Notes: generated from the sequence alone by a model not told the origin. 64,000 nt of DNA from Umezawaea sp036375055 (GCF_036375055.1 NZ_DASUSQ010000078.1:3533-67532), one strand, 5' to 3'; numbered from the stretch's first letter, positions 1-8,989 are shown. Made by a program: numbers and translations.

Positions 1-777
1 GGCGTGGACGAGCTTGTCCTCGTCCTCCCGGTCGGACTCGCGGAACGGGAAGACGGTCTCGAAGCCACCGGCCTCCAGGTCCTCCGGGCGGACCAGTTCG
101 ACCTCGTGGAACCGACCGGTGTGGCGGCGGAGGTAGACCTTCTCGCCGTTCACGGGCTTCCACGCGGTGTGCCAGAGCGACTTGCTGCTCTCGCTGTCCT
201 GCCACGGGTTCTTGATCAGACCGCCGAGCGGGACGGCCAGCACGCCGAGGCCGAAGATGCCCGCGCCGAGGCCGGCGGTCTTCTTGATCAGCGAGCGGCG
301 GCCGAGGGTGCTGCGCTCGCCCGCGTCGGCCAGCTCCGCGAGCACGGTGGCCTGGTCGACCTGGGACGACGGGCCGTCGTGGCGCTGCTGCACCGCCAGC
401 TCGTCCGGGATGAACTTCTTCGTGTAGAGGAGCGCGCCGACGCCGAGGCCGAGGATCGCGATGCCGAGGGTGAGGCCGATGATCGGGTTGTAGAGGCTGT
501 ACAGCAGGTGCTTGTCGCTGCCGGGGGCCTCGTAGCGCCACGGCCAGAACAGGAACGCCGCGAGGAACGCCACGCCGCCCAGCGCGGCGATCAGGAACCA
601 GAGCGCGACGACGCGCTCGGCCCGCTTCTCCGCGCGGGTGCCCTTGACCGGCCACTTGTCCTCGTAGTGGACCAGCTCGACGCCGTCCATCTTCAGGCCG
701 AGCTTGACCAGCTCGTCCCTGCTCATCTGCCCGAGCTCGTCCTCAGTGGGCAGCTCGGCCGGCTTGTCGCCGCTCAT
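1..777 (-). CDS. qcrA: Cytochrome bc1 complex Rieske iron-sulfur subunit, N-terminal part (runs off the window)
   Basis: N-terminal 259 codons of the Rieske subunit of the menaquinol:cytochrome c reductase; the gene continues past the left edge, so the C-terminal Rieske domain with its CxH motifs is not visible. The start ATG (775-777) overlaps the qcrC stop as ATGA. The protein has a long acidic and polar N-terminus, then hydrophobic segments near residues 58-75 and 95-115, and a third near 160-180 next to the twin-basic LGRRSLIKKTAG stretch. This three-span topology is typical of actinobacterial QcrA. Order ctaE-qcrC-qcrA matches the mycobacterial operon, and qcrB should lie just outside the window. 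Confidence 0.93.
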   Translation of the reverse strand, partial: MSGDKPAELPTEDELGQMSRDELVKLGLKMDGVELVHYEDKWPVKGTRAEKRAERVVALWFLIAALGGVAFLAAFLFWPWRYEAPGSDKHLLYSLYNPIIGLTLGIAILGLGVGALLYTKKFIPDELAVQQRHDGPSSQVDQATVLAELADAGERSTLGRRSLIKKTAGLGAGIFGLGVLAVPLGGLIKNPWQDSESSKSLWHTAWKPVNGEKVYLRRHTGRFHEVELVRPEDLEAGGFETVFPFRESDREDEDKLVHA

Positions 778-1580
778 GCCTTGGCTCCGATCCAGAGGGT
801 CACGCCGATCAGGGCGGCGATCCCCACGATGAACGCGATCAGACCCTCGGATACGGGCCCCAGCCCGCCGAGGGGGGCACCGCCGGGGTTGTTGTTCCCG
901 TCGGTGACCGACTTGATGTACGCGATGATGTCCTTCTTCTCCTCCGGCGTGAGCTGCCGGTCGGAGAACTTCGGCATGTTCTGCGGGCCGGTGAGCATCG
1001 CGGTGTAGAGCTGCTCCTCGGTCACACCGTCCAGCTCCGGCGCGAACTTGCCGGACGAGAGCGCCCCGCCGCGGCCGGTGAAGTTGTGGCAGGCCGCGCA
1101 GTTCAGGCGGAACAGCTCGCCGCCGCGGGCGGGTTCGTCGCCGCGCAGCGCCTGGCCGGTCTCCTCGGGGCTCTCCGGGCCGCCACCCCTGGACTGGATG
1201 AACGCGCCGAGCGCGTCGATCTCCTCAGGGGTGAACTTGACCGGCTTGCGCTGGGCCTGGGCCTCCTGGCGGGCCATCGGCATGCGGCCGGTGGAGACCT
1301 GGAAGTACACCGCGGCCTCGCCGACGCCGATGAGGCTCGGGCCGCGGTCCTTCACGCCGTCCAGGGCGGGGCCGTGGCAGCTCAGGCAGGTGTTGTTGTA
1401 GAGCTGCTCGCCCTGCCGCACCAGGGCCGGGTCGTCCTGCGCCTGGGCGGTCTGCGGGTTCGGCGCGAGCGCCGTGAACAGAAAGCCGGCGCTGAGCAAC
1501 GCGAACCCGAGCGCGAGGAGGCCCGAGATCCGCCTGCGCAGCTTGGTGCGCGTCCGGGCCCTCTTGGTGTTGGTGGTCAT
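774..1580 (-). CDS. qcrC: Cytochrome bc1 complex diheme cytochrome c subunit
   Basis: 268-aa diheme cytochrome c of the bc1-aa3 supercomplex. It carries two haem-binding CxxCH motifs: CLSCH at residues 65-69 and CAACH at 161-165. There is an N-terminal membrane segment (about 20-37) after a basic stretch, and a C-terminal anchor at about 243-265. In actinobacteria this protein replaces a soluble cytochrome c and passes electrons directly from bc1 to the aa3 oxidase. The start used is MTTNTKRART; the open frame extends further upstream but into the ctaE intergenic space without homology. The stop overlaps the qcrA start by 4 bases. Confidence 0.97.
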   Translation of the reverse strand: MTTNTKRARTRTKLRRRISGLLALGFALLSAGFLFTALAPNPQTAQAQDDPALVRQGEQLYNNTCLSCHGPALDGVKDRGPSLIGVGEAAVYFQVSTGRMPMARQEAQAQRKPVKFTPEEIDALGAFIQSRGGGPESPEETGQALRGDEPARGGELFRLNCAACHNFTGRGGALSSGKFAPELDGVTEEQLYTAMLTGPQNMPKFSDRQLTPEEKKDIIAYIKSVTDGNNNPGGAPLGGLGPVSEGLIAFIVGIAALIGVTLWIGAKA

Positions 1581-1630
1581 GTGTGCGGCAACCCTTGCTG
1601 TCAGTTCGGGGCTTCGTGCTTCGTGGTGGG

Positions 1631-2239
1631 TCAGGGCACGATGTAGATGACGGCGAACAGACCGATCCAGACGACGTCGACGAAGTGCCAGTAGTACGAC
1701 ACGACGATCGCGGACGTCGCCTGCGCCGGGGTGAACTTGCTCAGCTTGGTGCGGATGAGCAGGAACACGAAGGCGATCAGGCCGCCGATCACGTGCAGGC
1801 CGTGGAAGCCGGTGGTGAGGAAGAAGACGGTGCCGTACGCGGACGACGGGATCGTCGTGCCGTGGTGCACCAGCTCGTAGTACTCCCCGGCCTGTCCAGC
1901 GACGAAGATCGCGCCCATGATCAGCGTCACCGTGTACCAGCGGCGCAGACCGAAGACGTCGCCGCGCTCGGCGGCGAACACTCCCCACTGACAGGTGAAG
2001 GAGGAGGCCACCAGGATGACCGTGAAGAACAGGGCGTACGGCCTGTTCAGCTCGGTCGGCTCCGGGGGCCAGGCACCTTCGTTCTGGGCTTTCACCGTGA
2101 AGAACATGGCGAAGAGCCCAGCGAAGAACATGAGCTCACTGGACAGCCAGACGATCGTGCCGACGCTGACCATGTTCGGGCGGTTCAGCGAGTGCACGCG
2201 CTGGCCGGTGGAAGGCGCTGCCGTTGTCACATCACGCAT
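1631..2239 (-). CDS. ctaE: Cytochrome c oxidase subunit III
   Basis: 202-aa aa3-type oxidase subunit III with five membrane helices, as usual for actinobacterial CtaE. Recognisable family blocks are NMVSVGTIVWLSSELMFFAG near the N-terminus, the FHGLHVIGG block and the C-terminal YYWHFVDVVWIGLFAVIY. The start ATG gives MRDVTTAAPSTG; the longer open frame upstream lacks family similarity and runs into the divergent promoter region. It is first in the ctaE-qcrC-qcrA transcript, 50 bases ahead of qcrC. Confidence 0.96.
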   Translation of the reverse strand: MRDVTTAAPSTGQRVHSLNRPNMVSVGTIVWLSSELMFFAGLFAMFFTVKAQNEGAWPPEPTELNRPYALFFTVILVASSFTCQWGVFAAERGDVFGLRRWYTVTLIMGAIFVAGQAGEYYELVHHGTTIPSSAYGTVFFLTTGFHGLHVIGGLIAFVFLLIRTKLSKFTPAQATSAIVVSYYWHFVDVVWIGLFAVIYIVP

Positions 2240-2332
2240 TATTGCTTGCAGGTTTTCCGTCCGCCCATCGGGTCCAACCGGGGCGAACGGCGGCTCACCG
2301 CCGCCCGCGAACACGGAGGGTGAACGAAAGCC

Positions 2333-2737
2333 ATGGGAATGCTCGGCTGGTTGCGTGACCGGCTCCGGGGGGATCGGGAACCCGAACTCCTGACCGGATC
2401 TCCCGGACTGGTCGTCGTGGTCGAGGCGTTCGACCCGGCGGAGGCCGACTCCGCGGCGCTGGCCCGCTCGCCCCGCTGGCGACCCGATCGGCCCGCGGTG
2501 CTGCGCCACCACCTCGTACTACCCCCTGACCAGGTAGAACGTGCCGCCGCACTGCTCGCGCAGGACGGTTACGAGCTGCGGCCGAGCGGTCGCGGGCCCG
2601 ATCACCTGGAGGCCGTTCGGGTGCAGGTGCTCGACGCGCTGCACTGCGCGCAGGAGCGTTCGCGCATGGCGGGGCTCGCCCAGAGGCTCGGCGGTGACGC
2701 ACCGGGGTGGGATGCGCTGCAACCGGAGCCCGGCTAG
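2333..2737 (+). CDS. Conserved actinobacterial protein of unknown function
   Basis: 134-aa soluble protein, divergent from ctaE. Beginning MGMLGWLRDRLRG, it has a hydrophobic strand (GLVVVVEAFD) followed by a helical, Arg/Ala-rich second half. A GAGGGTGAACG stretch upstream can serve as ribosome binding site; a second ATG two codons downstream is an alternative start. It lies just upstream of a receiver-like protein and trpD, in the position of small unannotated genes in related actinobacteria. I do not recognise a named domain. Confidence 0.7.
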   Translation: MGMLGWLRDRLRGDREPELLTGSPGLVVVVEAFDPAEADSAALARSPRWRPDRPAVLRHHLVLPPDQVERAAALLAQDGYELRPSGRGPDHLEAVRVQVLDALHCAQERSRMAGLAQRLGGDAPGWDALQPEPG

Positions 2738-2788
2738 GCCGATAGCATCGCCACACCTGGTCACCCGACCCGCCGGAGGATCGTCCAC

Positions 2789-3202
2789 ATGAGCACGCCG
2801 ACCACGAAGATCCTGGTGTTCAGCCACCGCCCCGAGGTGCGTGAGACGATCATCACGGCCGTGGGTCGTCGGCCCGCCCCGGACCTGGGCAAGGTGGACT
2901 ACCTGGAGGCGGGCACCATCGCCGAGGTGCTGTACGAGGTGGACAACGGCCACGCCGACCTCCTCATCCTCGACGGCGAGGCGCAGCCGACCGGCGGCAT
3001 GGGCCTGTCCCGCCAGCTCAAGAACGAGATCACCGACTGCCCGCCCATCGTGGTGGCCGTGCGCCGCCGGGACGACCGGTGGCTCGCGACGTGGTCCCAG
3101 GCCGACGCGGTGATCGTGCACCCGCTCGACCCGCTCGCCGCGGCCGAGACGGTGGCCGAGGTGCTGCGGAACGCGGTCTCGCTGCCCGTCGTGCGCGGCT
3201 GA
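2789..3202 (+). CDS. Response-regulator receiver-like protein, stand-alone
   Basis: 137-aa single-domain protein resembling a CheY-like receiver. It has an N-terminal TKILVFSHRPEVRETI strand and helix, a phosphoacceptor-like Asp in LLILDGEA (about residue 62), and a late PPIVVAVRRRDD strand and VIVHPLDPLAAAETVAEVL helix. There is no output domain. RBS CGGAGGA lies 9 bases before ATG. It sits 10 bases upstream of trpD, probably in one transcript, as in mycobacteria. Whether it is phosphorylated cannot be seen; the acidic pocket near the N-terminus is weak, so it may be a pseudo-receiver. Confidence 0.8.
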   Translation: MSTPTTKILVFSHRPEVRETIITAVGRRPAPDLGKVDYLEAGTIAEVLYEVDNGHADLLILDGEAQPTGGMGLSRQLKNEITDCPPIVVAVRRRDDRWLATWSQADAVIVHPLDPLAAAETVAEVLRNAVSLPVVRG

Positions 3203-3212
3203 GCGCCGGGCC

Positions 3213-4262
3213 ATGTCCAGAACCTGGCCGTTGCTGCTGAACCAGCTCGTCGACAAGGTCGACCTCTCGGCCGAGGACACCGGCTGGGCCATGAACCAGG
3301 TCATGACCGGGACCGCGACGAGCGCCCAGATCGCCGCGTTCGTCGTGGCGCTGCGCTCCAAGGGCGAGACGCCCGAGGAGGTCGACGGCTTCGCCACGAT
3401 GATGCTGGAGCACGCGCGCCGCTTCACCGTGGACGCGCGGGCCGTGGACATCGTCGGCACCGGGGGCGACAACTCCGGGTCGGTCAACATCTCCACGATG
3501 GCCGCGATCGTGACCGCCGCCGCGGGCGTGCCCGTGGTGAAGCACGGCAACCGCGCGGCCTCGTCCAAGTGCGGCACGGCCGACGTGCTGGAGGCTCTGG
3601 GCGTCGCGATCGACCTGCCGCCGGACCACGTGCGGACGACGGCCGACGAACTGGGCGTCGGGTTCTGCTTCGCGCCGATCTTCCACCCGGCGCTGCGGTT
3701 CGCGGGGCCGACCAGGGGCGAGATCGGCATCCCCACGGTGTTCAACCTGCTCGGCCCGCTGACGAACCCCGCGCAGCCCGCGGTGGGTCTCGTGGGCTGC
3801 GCGCGGATCAACGCGGCGCCGCTGATCGCGGGCGTGTTCGCCCGGCGCGGCAAGACGGCGCTCGTGGTGCGCGGCGACGACGGGCTGGACGAGATCACCA
3901 CGACGACCACCACGTCGGTGTGGGTCGCCGACGGCGGCACCGTGCGCACCGACGTGATCGATCCCTCACGCCTCGGCGTGCGGCCCGCGCTCCCGGAGGA
4001 CCTGCGCGGCGGCGACGCGTCGGTCAACGCCGAGGTCGTGCGCGAACTCCTCTCGGGCAAGCCCGGTCCGGTGCGGGACGCCGTGCTGGTCAACGCCGCG
4101 GGCGCCATCGCGGCCCACGGCGGCCTGTCCGGTGACCTGCACGCCGACCTCGCGGGCGGACTCGGCAGGGCGGCCGACGCCATCGACTCCGGCGCCGCCG
4201 CCGACCTGCTGCGACGCTGGGCGGCGCGGTCCACCGAGCTGAAGGCTCAGCCGATCGACTGA
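3213..4262 (+). CDS. trpD: Anthranilate phosphoribosyltransferase
   Basis: 349-aa TrpD, the second step of tryptophan synthesis (anthranilate + PRPP to phosphoribosylanthranilate). Clear family motifs are the PRPP-binding DIVGTGGDNSGSVNIST (from about residue 80), KHGNRAASSKCGTADVLEALG, and the downstream FAPIFHPALRF and FNLLGPLTNPA blocks. Length is normal. It is encoded away from other trp genes, next to respiratory genes, as in mycobacteria, so its expression may not be coupled to a trp operon here. It directly follows the receiver-like gene. Confidence 0.97.
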   Translation: MSRTWPLLLNQLVDKVDLSAEDTGWAMNQVMTGTATSAQIAAFVVALRSKGETPEEVDGFATMMLEHARRFTVDARAVDIVGTGGDNSGSVNISTMAAIVTAAAGVPVVKHGNRAASSKCGTADVLEALGVAIDLPPDHVRTTADELGVGFCFAPIFHPALRFAGPTRGEIGIPTVFNLLGPLTNPAQPAVGLVGCARINAAPLIAGVFARRGKTALVVRGDDGLDEITTTTTTSVWVADGGTVRTDVIDPSRLGVRPALPEDLRGGDASVNAEVVRELLSGKPGPVRDAVLVNAAGAIAAHGGLSGDLHADLAGGLGRAADAIDSGAAADLLRRWAARSTELKAQPID

Positions 4263-4437
4263 TTAGGCCGTTCGGGGAGTTCGGGGCCCGTTCGCTGAGG
4301 TTTCAGTCACTGGTTCACGCACCCGCAACGAAGCGGGTTCATGCTGGTACCACCAACGCGGTCCTGTCGACCGCGTCACCCGGCCAAGCCGTGGCCCGGT
4401 CCTGCGCGGCCGAGCCCTCCCGAGCGAGCGAGGAGCG

Positions 4438-5109
4438 ATGACACTGCTGTCCACGGTCATGACGCGAGTGGTTTCACCCATCGCGCGGATGGTGTACCGA
4501 CCGACGGTCGAGGGCTTGGAGAACATCCCCGGCACAGGGCCCGTGATCCTCGCCGCCAACCACCTGTCCTTCGTCGACAGCATGATCATCCCGATCGTCG
4601 TGCCCCGGCGGGTGTACTTCCTCGCCAAGGCCGAGTACTTCGAGGGGACCGGCGTTCGCGGAGCGCTGTCGCGGTGGTTCTTCACGGGGATGGGGAACAT
4701 CCCGGTGCGGCGCGGGCAGGGGCGGTCGGCTCGGGACTCGCTGGACACGGTGATCAAGGTCCTCGCCGACGGGGAGGCCTTCGGGATCTACCCCGAGGGG
4801 ACGCGGTCGTTGGACGGGATGCTGCACCGCGGTCGGACCGGGGTGGCTCGGATCGCGCTGGAGTCCGGCGCTCCCGTGGTGCCGATCGGGCTCGTGGGAA
4901 CGGACCGGGTGATGGCGGTCGGGCGGAAGCTGCCCAAGATCGTGCCGGTGACGGTCCGGTTCGGGAAGCCGTTGGACTTCACGCGCTACGCGGGGATGCA
5001 GGATTCGCTGCCGGTGTTGAGGTCGGTCACGGACCAGATCGTGTACAACATCCTTGAGCTGTCCGGGCAGGATTACGTGGACAACTACCAGGCCAGCGCT
5101 GCTGCTTGA
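4438..5109 (+). CDS. 1-acyl-sn-glycerol-3-phosphate acyltransferase family protein
   Basis: 223-aa PlsC-type acyltransferase. The catalytic HX4D box is present as NHLSFVD (about residue 41) and the glycerophosphate-binding box as PEGTRS (about 120). Two hydrophobic stretches flank these and suggest membrane association. RBS GAGGAG lies just before ATG. It is likely to transfer an acyl chain to lysophosphatidate or a related lysolipid; the exact acceptor cannot be told from sequence. Confidence 0.88.
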   Translation: MTLLSTVMTRVVSPIARMVYRPTVEGLENIPGTGPVILAANHLSFVDSMIIPIVVPRRVYFLAKAEYFEGTGVRGALSRWFFTGMGNIPVRRGQGRSARDSLDTVIKVLADGEAFGIYPEGTRSLDGMLHRGRTGVARIALESGAPVVPIGLVGTDRVMAVGRKLPKIVPVTVRFGKPLDFTRYAGMQDSLPVLRSVTDQIVYNILELSGQDYVDNYQASAAA

Positions 5110-5221
5110 GTTGAGCTGAGTTGATGGGGCAGCGGTGGGATTCGGCGGCTGCCGGTCCCGTCAGATCGGGTGACTGCCGGTCCCGGCCGGGGTGGCCGAT
5201 GTGACTCGGGGACCTCTCGAT

Positions 5222-5288
5222 GTGACCCTGTGATCGGGCTCAAGGGCAGGTGGTGGCCACCTGCCCGATCTACCAGGGCAAGGGTCAC
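5222..5288. repeat. Long interrupted inverted repeat in the plsC-ctaF spacer
   Basis: The 307-base gap between the PlsC-like gene and ctaF holds no gene. It contains a nested dyad. The outer arms are GTGACCCT (5222-5229) and AGGGTCAC (about 5281-5288). The inner 10-bp arms are GGGCAGGTGG (5244-5253) and CCACCTGCCC (5257-5266). A 14-base unmatched segment lies on each side between outer and inner arms. It could fold as a cruciform or RNA hairpin. Function unknown. Upstream of it lie two short copies of CTGCCGGTCCCG. Confidence 0.55.
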
Positions 5289-5356
5289 GTCCCCCGAGTA
5301 AAATCGGCCACTGGTTCAGGGAAGGCCCCGGCTCAGGTTTGTTGTCGTGTCGTCAT

Positions 5357-5391
5357 ACCGAAAGGGCCGCCCCTGAGGGCGGCCCTTTCGG
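5357..5391 (+). terminator. Rho-independent terminator
   Basis: Stem arms CCGAAAGGGCCGCCC and GGGCGGCCCTTTCGG with a 4-base loop, followed by a T-rich tract (GGTTTTGGTTTGTTTTTGC) on the plus strand. It would end plus-strand transcription from the PlsC-like gene before the convergent ctaF. Confidence 0.8.
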
Positions 5392-5418
5392 TTTTGGTTT
5401 GTTTTTGCTTTTGTCTTC

Positions 5419-5817
5419 TTACTCGTGGTTCGGGCCTGTGTGGTACTCGAAGACCAGGCCGCCGATGGTGATCAGGAGCATCACCACGGCGATCACCAGG
5501 AGCCAGATGTGCCAGAACGCCATCGCGACGCCCGCTACCGCTGCCGAGGCCGCCAGGGCGATGGGCCAGTAGCTTCCGGGGCTGAAGAAGCCCAGGTCGC
5601 CCGCGCCGTCGCTGATCTCCGCGTTCGGGTTGTCCTCCGGGCGCTGTTCGATGCGCCTGGAGACGAAGCGGAAGTAGGTGCCGACGATCAGGGCCAGGCC
5701 GCCGGTCAGCGCCAGTGCCACGATGCCCACCGGTTCCTTGGACCAGACGCCGTAGATGACGGCCATCAGGAACGAGAAGACGGTGATCAAGTCAAAAATC
5801 CGGGCTTCGACCTTCAT
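5419..5817 (-). CDS. ctaF: Cytochrome c oxidase subunit IV (actinobacterial type)
   Basis: 132-aa membrane protein with four predicted helices, matching the small CtaF subunit found with actinobacterial aa3 oxidases. The N-terminus MKVEARIFDLITVFSF, the GLALIVGTYFRF helix and the GFFSPGSYWPIALA segment are characteristic. It lies 33 bases downstream of ctaC on the same strand and is very probably co-transcribed with it. Its role is structural within the oxidase; it carries no metal ligands. Confidence 0.93.
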   Translation of the reverse strand: MKVEARIFDLITVFSFLMAVIYGVWSKEPVGIVALALTGGLALIVGTYFRFVSRRIEQRPEDNPNAEISDGAGDLGFFSPGSYWPIALAASAAVAGVAMAFWHIWLLVIAVVMLLITIGGLVFEYHTGPNHE

Positions 5818-5850
5818 GGTTGTTCCTCGCTCTCGCGCTCGCTGCCCGGA

Positions 5851-6786
5851 CTACTTCGAGCCGCCGCCGGACGCCTCGCGGGCGGTCCGATCGGTGTTGA
5901 AGGGCTCGGTCGTGGTCGCGTGCGGCGTGCACCAGTCGGCGCAGTTCAGCTCGGTGAGCGCCTCGGCGGCCGTGTAGGTCTTGCCGGTCTTCTCGTTGAC
6001 CTGCTGGCGCAGCTTGATGTACTTGTCGAAGTCGGCCGACTCCAGGGCGCGGACCTCGAAGTTCATCACCGAGTGGTAGGTGCCGCACAGCTCGGCGCAG
6101 CGGCCGACGAACGAGCCGGGACGGTCGATCCGGTCGATCTGGAAGACGTTGTCCTGGTTGTTCTTCTCCGGGTCCGGGAAGACGTCCCGCTTGAAGTGGA
6201 ACTCCGGCACGAAGAACGAGTGGATGACGTCGGTCGACCTGAGCGTGAAGCGGATCGACTTGCCCGCGGGCAGCACGAGCAGCGGCACCTCGCCGGAGTT
6301 GCCGATGGTGCTCACGGCCTGGTTCGCGTTCTCGGTCTTGTAACCGGGGTACTGGAACTCCCAGTTCCACTGGAACGCGATCACGTCGACCGTCACGTCA
6401 GCGGGCTTCGACTTGTCCGTGACGTAGTTCTGGGTGATCGCGGTGAAGTAGAAGAGAACCGCCACGATGATCGTCGGAACGACGATGAGCACGAGTTCCA
6501 GCGGCAGGTTGTACGCCGTCTGACGAGGGAGTTCCTCGCTCTTCTTGCGGTGGAACGCGATCGACCACGCGATCAGTCCCCAGACGATCACACCCACGAC
6601 GAGCGCGGCGACCACGGACCAGGTCCACAGCTCGCGCATCTTCTCGGCCTGCGGCGTGACGGCCACGGGCCATCCGAAGCGCAGGACCTCTTCCGTGGAG
6701 CAACCGGTGGCCCCGATGCCGACCAGGCCAACCAGCCCGGCGACCTTGGCCGTCCGAGCTGCCCTGGTGCCCTCCTTCAGGCCCAC
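5851..6786 (-). CDS. ctaC: Cytochrome c oxidase subunit II (lipoprotein, CuA site)
   Basis: 311-aa subunit II. The GTG start at 6786 is chosen because GGAGGCGCG precedes it, and the protein then opens with a lipoprotein signal ending in the lipobox GATGC (Cys29). Longer open frame upstream lacks a signal peptide. Two transmembrane helices follow. The cupredoxin domain carries the aromatic FQWNWEF stretch for electron entry and the CuA ligand set C-AEL-C-GTYH-SVM. Substrate electrons come from the QcrC haem. It is divergent from asnB, as in mycobacteria. Confidence 0.96.
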   Translation of the reverse strand: MGLKEGTRAARTAKVAGLVGLVGIGATGCSTEEVLRFGWPVAVTPQAEKMRELWTWSVVAALVVGVIVWGLIAWSIAFHRKKSEELPRQTAYNLPLELVLIVVPTIIVAVLFYFTAITQNYVTDKSKPADVTVDVIAFQWNWEFQYPGYKTENANQAVSTIGNSGEVPLLVLPAGKSIRFTLRSTDVIHSFFVPEFHFKRDVFPDPEKNNQDNVFQIDRIDRPGSFVGRCAELCGTYHSVMNFEVRALESADFDKYIKLRQQVNEKTGKTYTAAEALTELNCADWCTPHATTTEPFNTDRTAREASGGGSK

Positions 6787-7017
6787 TGCTCGCGCCTCCT
6801 CAAAGACGGTGCACGGCCCGCGGGTGGTGGTCTGCGGGCCGGTGAAAAACACGCTGTCCGACCGAGAGGAATTCCTGGCCGGGATCATGCGGGAGCCTAG
6901 CCCAGCACGGTGAGCACCACCGCTCGGGGGCAGTGCTCCGTAGTGCAGTTTCGGTCACACCGAGCGACCCCGGCATACTGGTGCCTTCCTTACGCGACAC
7001 GAAAGGTGCCAATCGCT

Positions 7018-8946
7018 GTGTGCGGCTTCGTGGGACTGGTTAGCCCAAACAAGAACGAGGCAGAGCACGCGCGCTCCGCGGTGGCGGCGGCGCTGCGCTG
7101 CCAGCGGCACCGCGGGCCTGACGAGAGCGGGACGTGGCAGGGCGACGAGGTGGTCTGGGGCTTCAACCGCCTGTCGATCATCGACGTCGAGCACTCCCAC
7201 CAGCCGATGCCGTGGGGACCGCCGGAGGAGCCGGGTCGGTACACGATCCTGTTCAACGGAGAGATCTACAACTACCTGGAGCTGCGGGCGGAGCTGACGA
7301 GCAAGTACGGCGCGCGCTTCTCCACCGACGGCGACACCGAGACCATCGTCGCGGCCTACCACTACCTCGGCCCGGCCGCCGTGGCGCGGCTGCGCGGCAT
7401 GTTCGCGTTCCTGATCTGGGACTCGCAGCGCAAGGTCGTCTTCGGCGCGCGCGACCCGTTCGGCATCAAGCCGCTGTACTACGCGGTCGGCCCGAACGGC
7501 GTGGCGCTGTCGAGCGAGAAGAAGAGCGTGCTGGCCCTCGCGCCGACGATCGGCATCCAGCCGCGGCTGGACCAGAAGGCGCTCCAGCACTACCTGATCC
7601 TCCAGTACGTGCCGGAGCCCGAGTCGCTGCACGGGGACATCCGGCGCATCGAGTCCGGCACCTCGTTCACCATCCGCCCCGGCGGCAGGCCCGTCATGGA
7701 GCGGTACTTCCCCGCGACCTTCCGGCCGCGCGCGGTCCGCGGCGAGTCGGACGAGAACCGCCTCTACGACGAGATCACCGAGGCGCTGCGCGACTCCGTC
7801 GCCAAGCACATGCGCGCGGACGTGACGGTCGGCTCGTTCCTGTCCGGCGGCATCGACTCCACGGTCATCGCCGCGCTGGCGAAGGAGCACAACCCGGACC
7901 TGATCACGTTCACCACCGGCTTCGAGCGCTCCGGCTTCTCCGAGGTCGACGTGGCCGCCGAGTCGGCCGCGGCGATCGGCGTGAAGCACGTCGTCCGGAC
8001 GGTGACCGCGCAGGAGATGATGGACTCCCTGCCGCTGATCACCTGGTACCTCGACGACCCGGTGGCGGACCCGGCGCTGGTGCCGCTGTGGTTCATCGCC
8101 CGCGAGGCGCGCCAGCACGTGAAGGTCGTGCTGTCGGGTGAGGGCGCGGACGAGCTGTTCGGCGGTTACACGATCTACCGCGAGCCGCTGTCGCTGGCGC
8201 CGTTCGAGAAGGTGCCCGGCGCGCTGCGCAAGGCGATGGGCAAGGTCTCCACGAAGATCCCGCAGGGCGTGCGCGGCAAGGACCTGCTGCGCCGCGGCGC
8301 GCTCACGCTGGAGGAGCGCTACTACGGCAACGCGCGCATCTTCATGGACGACCAGGTCCGCGCGGTGCTCAAGACCTACGACCCGAGCGTGACGCACATG
8401 GACGCCACGGCGCAGGCGTACCGCGAGTCGGCGAACTGGGACCCGGTGACCCGGATGCAGCACGTGGACCTCTTCACGTGGCTGCGCGGCGACATCCTGG
8501 TCAAGGCCGACAAGGTGACCATGGCGAACTCGCTGGAGCTGCGGGTGCCGTTCCTGGACCCCGAGGTCTTCAAGATCGCGTCGCAGATCCCGTCCGAGCT
8601 GAAGATCACCAAGGACACGACGAAGTTCGCGCTGCGCAAGGCGATCCGCGACATCATCCCGCCGCACGTCCTCAACCGGCGCAAGCTGGGCTTCCCGGTG
8701 CCGATCCGGCACTGGCTGAAGGAGGAGATGCACGACTGGTCGCTCCAGATCGTGGCCGAGTCGCAGACGGACCAGTACATCGACAAGGCCGCGGTGCGCC
8801 GGATCATCGAGGAGCACCGCAACAACGTGCAGGACCACAGCCGCCGCATCTGGGCGCTGCTGGTCTTCATGCTGTGGCACGGGATCTTCGTCGAGGGGCG
8901 CATCTCCCCCGTCGTGCCGGAGCCGCACTACCCCGTCAAGCTGTAG
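7018..8946 (+). CDS. asnB: Asparagine synthetase B, glutamine-hydrolysing
   Basis: 642-aa class II asparagine synthetase. The GTG start at 7018 is chosen because processing exposes Cys2, the glutaminase nucleophile (V-C-GFVGLV). The N-terminal Ntn-hydrolase domain has RHRGPDESG and the FNGEIYNY block. The C-terminal synthetase domain has the ATP-pyrophosphatase P-loop SFLSGGIDST and LSGEGADELFGGY. The length and the ctaC neighbour match the mycobacterial primary-metabolism enzyme, so a role in lasso peptide or other RiPP synthesis is not indicated. Confidence 0.96.
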   Translation: MCGFVGLVSPNKNEAEHARSAVAAALRCQRHRGPDESGTWQGDEVVWGFNRLSIIDVEHSHQPMPWGPPEEPGRYTILFNGEIYNYLELRAELTSKYGARFSTDGDTETIVAAYHYLGPAAVARLRGMFAFLIWDSQRKVVFGARDPFGIKPLYYAVGPNGVALSSEKKSVLALAPTIGIQPRLDQKALQHYLILQYVPEPESLHGDIRRIESGTSFTIRPGGRPVMERYFPATFRPRAVRGESDENRLYDEITEALRDSVAKHMRADVTVGSFLSGGIDSTVIAALAKEHNPDLITFTTGFERSGFSEVDVAAESAAAIGVKHVVRTVTAQEMMDSLPLITWYLDDPVADPALVPLWFIAREARQHVKVVLSGEGADELFGGYTIYREPLSLAPFEKVPGALRKAMGKVSTKIPQGVRGKDLLRRGALTLEERYYGNARIFMDDQVRAVLKTYDPSVTHMDATAQAYRESANWDPVTRMQHVDLFTWLRGDILVKADKVTMANSLELRVPFLDPEVFKIASQIPSELKITKDTTKFALRKAIRDIIPPHVLNRRKLGFPVPIRHWLKEEMHDWSLQIVAESQTDQYIDKAAVRRIIEEHRNNVQDHSRRIWALLVFMLWHGIFVEGRISPVVPEPHYPVKL

Positions 8947-8955
8947 GCACTCGAT

Positions 8956-8989
8956 CGCGAAAGCCCCCGCCTCGGCGGGGGCTTTCGCG
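8956..8989 (+). terminator. Terminator after asnB
   Basis: Near-perfect stem, arms CGCGAAAGCCCCCGCC and GGCGGGGGCTTTCGCG, nine bases after the asnB stop. The T-tract is weak, as is common in high-GC actinobacteria. Confidence 0.75.

Noticed and set aside
4..1008. 334-aa plus-strand open frame over the qcrA/qcrC region
   Set aside because: Antisense shadow of qcrA and qcrC; low-complexity Arg/Ala/Glu composition typical of the complementary strand of GC-rich genes.
7018..8946. AsnB as a lasso-peptide cyclase
   Set aside because: Full-length glutamine-dependent enzyme with Cys2, beside ctaC as in mycobacteria; no lasso precursor, B protein or exporter nearby.
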